DNA of 35,256 bases, from contig JAILRE010000030.1 of NCBI GenBank assembly GCA_024698505.1, positions 1 to 35,256 on the forward strand. The letters are read 5' to 3'. Under the pieces are notes generated by a model. It had not been told where the DNA came from and did no database searches. It saw only the letters and a list, made by a program, of their open reading frames with translations. The position numbers and the translations under genes are program-made. Of the stretch, positions 30,129 through 35,256 are shown piece by piece (within the stretch, counting starts at the first letter, position 1; each line of letters begins with the position of its first letter). This DNA is from Clostridiales bacterium (lineage in GTDB: Bacteria > Bacillota > Clostridia > Christensenellales > CAG-138).

Positions 30129-30958
30129 CCGCGTCCGGGATCGCTCGCTCCTTCTTTTCGCTCCGACGTCTGCTCGAAGAGCCAGTACCTTCTGCCGTCC
30201 CCGGCCATAACGGGCCGCGGCAGCGGCGTAAAGCCCGCGGCGGGCCGGGGCTTTACGGAGCCCCTCGTTACGGGTACCGCGACAAGCTCCGTGAGCCTGC
30301 CGTTTTTGAGCTGTCTTCCGCTTAAAACTTCCCCTCCGCGCGTCTTCCAGACGGAATCGGGGAACGTCCTCGGAAAGGGGTTCCGTATCGCGCAGGCCGT
30401 CTGCTCCTCTTTCTGTTCTGCGGGCTCCGCCGCGGGCGGGGGTTCCGTTCCCCCGCGCATGCCGTCCAGCATTCCGAAAAGCCACTCTGCCTGCTCGAGT
30501 ATCCTGTTCGTGACCTCCGCCATATTCCGCCTTTCGGGCGGACGGGCGGGCGGCTGTTTTTCGCCCTGCGGTTTTGCCGCCTGCGTTTCGGCCCGCTTCG
30601 GCTCGGGCGCGGGCTTTGCGGGCATCGCCTCTTCGGAAGCCGCCCTGATGCTTATCTCGTCCATGAGCCTTGACGTCTCGCGCCGGTCCATTCCGCGCCC
30701 CGCCGACCCGCGGGAGATTATCCTGCCGCCCCTTGAAAGGGCTATTACGGTTATCCCCCTCTGCAAAACGAGCGCGCGCCGTGGATCCGAAAGCTCCGTC
30801 CTTCTGACGCCGCCCTCGCCCGCCGTATAGAGGACCGCGCCGGCCGCGTTCCCCCTTACGGAAAGGGAAACGAGCGTGCCCTCCGCGTTTTCCGAGAGGG
30901 ACGCGCTCCCCATGAGCTCGCCCTTCAGTATCATCCTGCCTATCCTGTACGTCTCCAT
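30125..30958 (-). CDS. Hypothetical protein with disordered Pro/Ala/Glu-rich linker
   Basis: The 277-residue protein was not recognised as a named family. The N-terminal 100 residues form a beta-rich domain (ETYRIGRMILKGELMG, then GTLVSLSVRGNAAGAVLYTA). Next comes a charged helix, a low-complexity linker rich in Pro, Ala, Lys and Glu (about 108-150), a helix (EVTNRILEQAEWLFGMLDGM), and a second Pro-rich linker. The C-terminal domain has NPFPRTFPDSVWKTRGG and RRYWLFEQT. The first ATG is only six bases after a TATAAT and has no Shine-Dalgarno, so either the mRNA is leaderless or translation starts at Met9 or Met16. It is divergent from the TetR gene. No signal peptide or membrane segment is seen. 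Confidence 0.6.
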   Translation of the reverse strand: METYRIGRMILKGELMGSASLSENAEGTLVSLSVRGNAAGAVLYTAGEGGVRRTELSDPRRALVLQRGITVIALSRGGRIISRGSAGRGMDRRETSRLMDEISIRAASEEAMPAKPAPEPKRAETQAAKPQGEKQPPARPPERRNMAEVTNRILEQAEWLFGMLDGMRGGTEPPPAAEPAEQKEEQTACAIRNPFPRTFPDSVWKTRGGEVLSGRQLKNGRLTELVAVPVTRGSVKPRPAAGFTPLPRPVMAGDGRRYWLFEQTSERKEGASDPGRG

Positions 30959-31016
30959 ACTGCATTATATGTGCAAAAAAGCGGAGGCGGCACTTTATTT
31001 TCCGCAGAAAATCTGA

Positions 31017-31022
31017 TATAAT
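31017..31022 (+). promoter_or_regulatory. -10 box of the tetR gene
   Basis: TATAAT lies about 30 bases before the start codon; the hexamer 17 bases upstream (TTTATT) is a poor -35. Confidence 0.5.
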
Positions 31023-31052
31023 GGGACAAAGGATCCCGAAAGGAGAATGAGC

Positions 31053-31592
31053 ATGAAGGACGGCACCTCGGAAAAGATCCTGCGCGCCGCTTCCGGGCTT
31101 TTCGCAAACAGGGGCGTTCCCGGAACGAGCCTCGGCGATATTGCCAAGGAGGTCGGCATAAGCAAGGGCACTCTCTATTACTATTTCCCCACGAAGCAGG
31201 ACGTCGTCTCCGCCGTGTCGGAGAGCTGTCTTTCCGCTATCGGCGACAAGCTCTTCGCCTGGGTGGATTCCGTCAGCGCGGATATAGGCGCCGAGACCTG
31301 CCTTGACGGGCTGTGCGACGCGCTTCTGGGAGAACGGGAGCTGCTTCGCGTGTTCATCGCGCTCAACAACGTGGTCGAGCCCGAAAGCGAGCTCGAGGCC
31401 GCGCTGGATCACGCCATGAGCGAATGGAACATCATGATAGAGGTCGGCTCGCTGCGGATGGAGCAGGACGCCGCCGTCAAGATGAAGCGCATGACCGCGG
31501 CGATACTCCCCTTCCTCTGCGGGCTCGCGGCGCTAAACGCTGACTCCGACTATGCAAAGCAGGCGTTCTCCGCGCTTGTTTTGGGGCAATAA
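31053..31592 (+). CDS. TetR/AcrR-family transcriptional regulator
   Basis: The 179-residue protein has an N-terminal TetR helix-turn-helix (SEKILRAASGLFANRG, then SLGDIAKEVGISKGTLYYYFPTKQDVV) and an all-helical ligand-binding domain. The ATG at 31053 is seven bases after AGGAG; an ATG at 31047 is too close to it. The DUF362 gene follows 12 bases downstream, so the two are probably cotranscribed, and the regulator may control this unit and the divergent hypothetical gene. The ligand is unknown. Confidence 0.9.
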   Translation: MKDGTSEKILRAASGLFANRGVPGTSLGDIAKEVGISKGTLYYYFPTKQDVVSAVSESCLSAIGDKLFAWVDSVSADIGAETCLDGLCDALLGERELLRVFIALNNVVEPESELEAALDHAMSEWNIMIEVGSLRMEQDAAVKMKRMTAAILPFLCGLAALNADSDYAKQAFSALVLGQ

Positions 31593-31604
31593 TACCGGTT
31601 TTAT

Positions 31605-32750
31605 ATGGAATCATCTGTTTATACATGCGCGGTCGTCCCCTGCGATTCATACGAGGACTCCGCGGCGGTTTTGGCGAGGGCTCTTTCGGCGATTGGAGGG
31701 CTTGATTTTGTTGCGCCCGGAATGAGGATCGTCATAAAGGCGAACCTCGTCGCTCCCCTAAAGCCCGAGGCCGCGGCGACGACGCATCCCGCGCTCGTTG
31801 CGGCGCTTACGAAAATGCTCGTCGAAAGGGGCGCTTCCGTCACCGTGGGCGACAGCCCGGGCGGATTCTTCACCCCCGCAGCGCTTGCGGCCAACTACGC
31901 CGCGACGGGCATGACGGAGGCCGAGAAAGCGGGTGCGAAGCTCAATAAAAACACGGCGTACCACACGGCGCATATCGAAGGCCGCGCCATGCGCGAGCTG
32001 ACCTATACCGATTATCTGGACGACTGCGACGCCATTATCGATTTTGCCAAGCTGAAATCCCACGGCATGGTGGGCATGAGCGCCGCCGTCAAGAACATGT
32101 ACGGGGTGATACCGGGGCTCATAAAGCCCGAAACGCATTATCTGTACCCCGACGTGAACGATTTTGCCGATATGCTCGTCGACATAAACGAGCATTTCAA
32201 GCCCCGGCTTTCGTTGATAGACGCGGTGATCGGCATGGAGGGCAACGGCCCGACGGCCGGCACTCCGCGAAAGATAGGCGCGGTCATCGCGGCGAAGACC
32301 CCTTACGAGGCGGACGCCGCGGCGGCAAGGCTGATAGGCCTCGATCCCGCGGGAGTTCCCACGCTCGAAGCCGCGAGAAGGCGCGGGCTCTGCTCCGGCA
32401 GGATCGAAGACGTATCCCTTTACGGGGACGTTTCCGCTATAGCCCTTTCCGATTTCAAGACGGTGCCGAGAAAGAGCATCTCGTTCTACAAGGGCACGCT
32501 CATAGGCAAATTCGTTGAGAAGGCGCTCGTGCAGAAGCCCATGCCCAAAAAGAAAAAATGCGTCGCGTGCAGAAAATGCATGAACATCTGCCCCGCGAAG
32601 GCGATAACCATGGCGACGCGCGGCAAATACACCTACCCGCATATCGACCGCAAGAAATGCATACGCTGCTTCTGCTGCCAGGAATTCTGCCCGAAGGCCG
32701 CTATGGTGGTGCACAGGTCGCCCATCGTGCGGCTGCTGCAAAAGAAATGA
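31605..32750 (+). CDS. DUF362 protein with two 4Fe-4S clusters
   Basis: The 381-residue protein has a DUF362 domain (about 5-285): IVIKANLVAPLKPEAAATTHP, VTVGDSPGG, DFAKLKSHGMVGMSAAVKNMYG and IDAVIGMEGNGPTAG. A C-terminal 2[4Fe-4S] ferredoxin domain (about 323-372) carries CVACRKCMNICPAKA and CIRCFCCQEFCPKAA. DUF362 iron-sulfur proteins are widespread in anaerobes, with poorly defined roles in electron transfer or maturation. No Shine-Dalgarno is obvious before the ATG, which lies 12 bases after the tetR stop, suggesting coupled translation. Confidence 0.9.
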   Translation: MESSVYTCAVVPCDSYEDSAAVLARALSAIGGLDFVAPGMRIVIKANLVAPLKPEAAATTHPALVAALTKMLVERGASVTVGDSPGGFFTPAALAANYAATGMTEAEKAGAKLNKNTAYHTAHIEGRAMRELTYTDYLDDCDAIIDFAKLKSHGMVGMSAAVKNMYGVIPGLIKPETHYLYPDVNDFADMLVDINEHFKPRLSLIDAVIGMEGNGPTAGTPRKIGAVIAAKTPYEADAAAARLIGLDPAGVPTLEAARRRGLCSGRIEDVSLYGDVSAIALSDFKTVPRKSISFYKGTLIGKFVEKALVQKPMPKKKKCVACRKCMNICPAKAITMATRGKYTYPHIDRKKCIRCFCCQEFCPKAAMVVHRSPIVRLLQKK

Positions 32751-32760
32751 TACGAAAAAA

Positions 32761-32789
32761 GGAGCCCCGGGCTTGTCGCCCGAGGCCCC
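32761..32789. terminator. Bidirectional terminator
   Basis: GGAGCCCCGGGC and GCCCGAGGCCCC form a stem with two mismatches, followed by TTGTTTATTTA on the plus strand and by TTTTTTCG on the minus strand. It separates the convergent DUF362 and permease genes. Confidence 0.8.
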
Positions 32790-32797
32790 TTGTTTAT

Positions 32798-33919
32798 TTA
32801 CCTTATCAAAAGCATGAACACGGTCAGTATTATGAGAAAACCGAAATTGAACGCCGAGAACACGCCGAGATAATAGAGCTTCTTATCGGGATTGTGGAAG
32901 GTGTACTCGCGGAAGGTTATGAGCGAGGCGAGCGAGGCGATGAGCGTTCCCGTGCCGCCGATGTTCACGCCGACGAGCAGCGCGGGATAATCCGCCGTGA
33001 ACTGCGAGAGCAGTATCGCCGAGGGGACGTTCGAGATCACCTGGCAGGAGAGCACGCTGAATACCAGCGTGTTTTTTTCGAGAAGGCCCGAAAAGAGCCT
33101 GCTGACGGCGGGTATCCTCGACATATTGCCCGCGAATATGAAGAAGAACACGAACGTGAAAAGCAGTGGGTAATCGACCTCTATGAGAGCGCGCCTGTCG
33201 AATATGAGGAGCACCGCGGGTATCACGATGAGGCCTATCCAGTAGGGTATGCCGCGGAAGACTATCACGATGGAGAGCGCGAATGCCGCGAGGTAGACCG
33301 CCGTCTTAAGGGGCGGGAGCTTTATAGGCTCGTCCGGCACGGTCATGGGATCGTTCTTCACGAAGAGGCAGCAGATGGTTATGAGCAGCACTGCGACCGC
33401 GAAGGGCGGCGCCATTATGCGCATAAACTCGGCAGTGGGGATATCGAACTTGGAATAGAGATATAGGTTCTGCGGATTGCCGAAGGGCGTGAGCATGCCG
33501 CCGAGGTTCGCCGCGATATTCTGCATAACGAAGGTGAACGCCATGTGCTTTTCCCTGTGCGCGGCGGAGAGCACGAAATAGCCGAGCGGCAGGAAGGTCA
33601 GAAGCGCCATATCGTTCGCTATCAGCATGGAGCCGATGAAGGTTATGTAGACGAGCGCGATCGTGCAGTTCCTCGCGGTGCGGAACCTCTTTACTATGCT
33701 CCGCGCGAGCATCGAGAAGAAGCGGATGTTCCTAAGCGCGCCGACTATCGCCAGCACGCAGAAAAGACAGGTGAGCGTTTTGAAGTCGAGATAACCCAAA
33801 TACTCCCTGTCCGGAGGCACTATGAACGAGGTCACGATCGCCGCGGCAAGGGCGACGACGGTGACGGCGTTGCGCTTTAAGGCCCCGAGTATAAGCTTTT
33901 TCTTTTCCGAAGCTTCCAT
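32798..33919 (-). CDS. SLC13/ArsB-NhaD-type anion permease
   Basis: The 373-residue polytopic protein has about ten or eleven membrane segments. The ion-transporter superfamily signatures are MLIANDMALLTFLPLG, NIAANLGGMLTPFGNPQNLYLY and CQVISNVPSAILLSQF, the two pseudo-symmetric hairpin regions, and SLASLITFREY. It probably transports anions such as arsenite, sulfate or dicarboxylate, or Na+; the substrate is not defined. I start it at the ATG at 33919 because the upstream in-frame extension crosses the promoter and is not membrane-like. No Shine-Dalgarno is present and the leader is only about 12 bases. Confidence 0.85.
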   Translation of the reverse strand: MEASEKKKLILGALKRNAVTVVALAAAIVTSFIVPPDREYLGYLDFKTLTCLFCVLAIVGALRNIRFFSMLARSIVKRFRTARNCTIALVYITFIGSMLIANDMALLTFLPLGYFVLSAAHREKHMAFTFVMQNIAANLGGMLTPFGNPQNLYLYSKFDIPTAEFMRIMAPPFAVAVLLITICCLFVKNDPMTVPDEPIKLPPLKTAVYLAAFALSIVIVFRGIPYWIGLIVIPAVLLIFDRRALIEVDYPLLFTFVFFFIFAGNMSRIPAVSRLFSGLLEKNTLVFSVLSCQVISNVPSAILLSQFTADYPALLVGVNIGGTGTLIASLASLITFREYTFHNPDKKLYYLGVFSAFNFGFLIILTVFMLLIR

Positions 33920-33937
33920 GGTTTTTTGCCGTGCGAT

Positions 33938-33967
33938 ATTATAATTCCACGCGGGCGGATTTGTCAA
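33938..33967 (-). promoter_or_regulatory. Promoter of the permease gene
   Basis: TTGACA (33967-33962), 18 bases and TATAAT (33943-33938) on the minus strand. The predicted start is only about 12 bases before the ATG. Confidence 0.8.
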
Positions 33968-34082
33968 GGACGGGACGGAAGGAAGCCGCCCCTTCGGAAA
34001 AAACTGCTGAAAAAATAACGGTTTTGAGGCCACGCGCGGCCGTTTGAACGCTGCGGCAAACGCGTTTGTCACAATTTATTAG

Positions 34083-34111
34083 TTGATTATTTTCCTCCGC
34101 GGTGTTACAAT
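34083..34111 (+). promoter_or_regulatory. Promoter of the L,D-transpeptidase gene
   Basis: TTGATT (34083-34088), 17 bases, TACAAT (34106-34111). Confidence 0.65.
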
Positions 34112-34142
34112 CCGTTAAGACAAACTTCCCGAAGAGGACTTA

Positions 34143-35090
34143 ATGAATAAAAGATCCGTTAAAATACTGAATACTCTCCTCTGCCTGCTCATGGCGGCCG
34201 CGGTGCTGTTTACCGGCCCCGCCTGTTCCGTTATAGACAGGCTCATGGGGAATACCGTTACTACTCCCGAACCCACCGAGTACACCGTTGAGATACCCTC
34301 CGAGGATCCCAACGACGAACCCACCGCCGTTCCCACCGAGGTCCCGACCGAAGCGCCCACCGAAGCGCATACCGAGATCCCGACCGAAGCGCCCACCGAG
34401 GCGCCCACCGAGGTCCCGACCGAGACGCCGACGCCCGAGCCCACGGCGACGCCCACGGCGACGCCGACGCCTACGCCCACTCCCACGCCGACTCCGAAGC
34501 CGACGAACACGCCCAAGCCCACCGCGACTCCCAAGCCGACGAACACGCCCAAGCCCACCGCAGATCCCTCCCTGCCCTATATGCTCTACGTTGAGAAGGG
34601 CTCCTTCACGCTGACGATCTACGGCATAGGCAGCGACGGGCAGTATTCCAAGGTGATAGCGCGCTACCGCATCTCTCACGGCGGCAACAGGACTCCCGCA
34701 GGCAAATACGTGCTCGGCTCCCGCGAGAGGTGGCATCCCTTTGCGGGCGGGCAGAACGGCTACGCCCAGTACGCGATATGCTACAGCCCCGCGAGCCGTC
34801 CCGATACCTACACGGGCCTCTTCGTGCACGGGCCGATGTATCACTCCAAGGATCCGAACGACCTGTGGCCCCGCTATTACGACGGCACGAAGTACATAGG
34901 CGGCGAAAACACGCAGGGCTGCCTCAGGATGGTCGTCGAGGCGGTAAGGTTCATCTACAAGAACTGCCCGAAGGGAACGCAGCTTGTGATCGTGAACGGA
35001 AGTCCCAAGGGGACGACCTCCCCCGACGTTCCTTCGAGGAACGGCCTCCTGCACGATCCGACCGATCCCAACGCCGCGGCGACGCCGTAA
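34143..35090 (+). CDS. Secreted L,D-transpeptidase (YkuD) with long Pro-Thr linker
   Basis: The 315-residue protein has a signal peptide (about 1-28) with a possible, non-standard lipobox (GPAC). A Pro/Thr/Glu then Pro/Thr/Lys linker of about 95 residues follows (about 43-140). The YkuD domain (about 142-290) contains LYVEKGSFTLTIYG, FVHGPMYH and the active-site motif ENTQGCLRM with the catalytic Cys. Most family members have S/T-H-G-C; here the His before Gly-Cys is Gln. Such enzymes make 3-3 peptidoglycan cross-links or attach proteins outside the membrane; the linker would reach into the wall. GAGG precedes the ATG. Confidence 0.9.
   Translation: MNKRSVKILNTLLCLLMAAAVLFTGPACSVIDRLMGNTVTTPEPTEYTVEIPSEDPNDEPTAVPTEVPTEAPTEAHTEIPTEAPTEAPTEVPTETPTPEPTATPTATPTPTPTPTPTPKPTNTPKPTATPKPTNTPKPTADPSLPYMLYVEKGSFTLTIYGIGSDGQYSKVIARYRISHGGNRTPAGKYVLGSRERWHPFAGGQNGYAQYAICYSPASRPDTYTGLFVHGPMYHSKDPNDLWPRYYDGTKYIGGENTQGCLRMVVEAVRFIYKNCPKGTQLVIVNGSPKGTTSPDVPSRNGLLHDPTDPNAAATP
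34497..34561 (+). repeat. 36-bp tandem repeat in the Pro-Thr linker
   Basis: A 29-base segment at 34497-34525 recurs exactly at 34533-34561, with a period of 36 bases (12 residues, unit KPTNTPKPTATP). Shorter PTE and PT repeats precede it from about 34270. Such repeats can expand or contract. Confidence 0.8.
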
Positions 35091-35143
35091 AAACCGCATA
35101 TCAAAAGGGCATCCCGAAGGGTGCATTCACTTAAGGAGATGCA

Positions 35144-35232
35144 GGTTTTCAGCCGAGAAAAACTCAACGAATAAAAGAGATCCGGGGACAGCGATATCCC
35201 CGGATCTTTCTTTTGTTTTTCGGCTGAAAACC
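35144..35232. repeat. 12-bp inverted repeat flanking a terminator
   Basis: GGTTTTCAGCCG (35144-35155) is repeated inverted as CGGCTGAAAACC (35221-35232), with the terminator at 35178-35207 between them. It could be a large compound hairpin or end-repeats of a very small element. Confidence 0.6.
35178..35213 (+). terminator. Terminator after the L,D-transpeptidase
   Basis: AGATCCGGGGA (35178-35188) pairs with TCCCCGGATCT (35197-35207), followed by TTCTTTTG. Confidence 0.88.
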
Positions 35233-35256
35233 GCGAAGCGTCTCAAAAGCGGAGGT

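Noticed and set aside
34115..34558. Minus-strand Gly/Val-repeat protein
   Set aside because: Antisense reading of the Pro-Thr linker codons of the L,D-transpeptidase.

Overview
This is about 35 kb of GC-rich chromosomal DNA with strong AGGAGG-type ribosome binding sites, canonical TTGACA-17-TATAAT promoters and many rho-independent terminators. The gene content (LytS and PhoB-type two-component systems, a CsoR-CopA module, DUF4353, DUF3592 and DUF1508 proteins, a GAD-less archaeal-type AspRS, and a CopA with a C-terminal metal-binding domain) suggests an uncultured, probably gut-associated member of the Clostridia (Bacillota). That taxonomic call is inference; no rRNA is present.

Layout. 1-900: the tail of a SAM methyltransferase and the decayed start of a MATE efflux gene. 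922-4760 (minus): LytS-type histidine kinase, a REC plus winged-helix regulator, and a SpoIIE/PP2C phosphatase. 4996-7420: a DUF3592 membrane protein, a secreted and membrane-anchored DUF3089 hydrolase, and a MobC-like remnant of a mobilizable element. 7584-12582 (minus): a six-gene proline-catabolic operon. It encodes P5C dehydrogenase followed by a multi-subunit, iron-sulfur/flavin dye-linked-type proline dehydrogenase (2Fe-2S subunit, FAD/NAD subunit, 2x4Fe-4S ferredoxin, BFD-like 2Fe-2S subunit, DAO-type catalytic subunit). It has its own promoter with a dyad at the transcript start. 12887-16319 (plus): divergent PhoB-type regulator and kinase, then a DUF4353 lipoprotein. 16399-19265 (minus): csoR-copA copper efflux, with a CopZ-like domain fused to CopA that also has its own internal ribosome binding site. 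19498-20432: tRNA-Thr and tRNA-Pro followed by a structured non-coding repeat array. 20544-23963: a MoxR/DUF58/membrane-protein operon. 24084-27718: DUF1508, PAP2 phosphatase, PPP phosphatase and AspRS. 27822-28250: tRNA-Gly with a second structured array. 28344-35090: lipid kinase and acyltransferase, an unknown protein, TetR, a DUF362 ferredoxin-like protein, an SLC13/ArsB-type permease, and an L,D-transpeptidase with a Pro-Thr linker.

The most unusual feature is shared by the tRNA-Pro and tRNA-Gly loci. Each tRNA has a perfect hairpin whose stem starts in or next to the encoded CCA. Downstream are repeated cassettes with the same three-stem layout: a segment complementary to that tRNA's T-arm, hairpin 1, hairpin 2, then a copy of the tRNA's T-arm/3' end. 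The sequences of the two arrays are unrelated apart from matching their own tRNA, and one tRNA-Pro unit keeps the fold with a replaced, still complementary, stem. These could be footprints of miniature elements integrating at tRNA 3' ends, or a family of structured, tRNA-tail-bearing RNAs. I regard this as the best candidate for something undescribed here.
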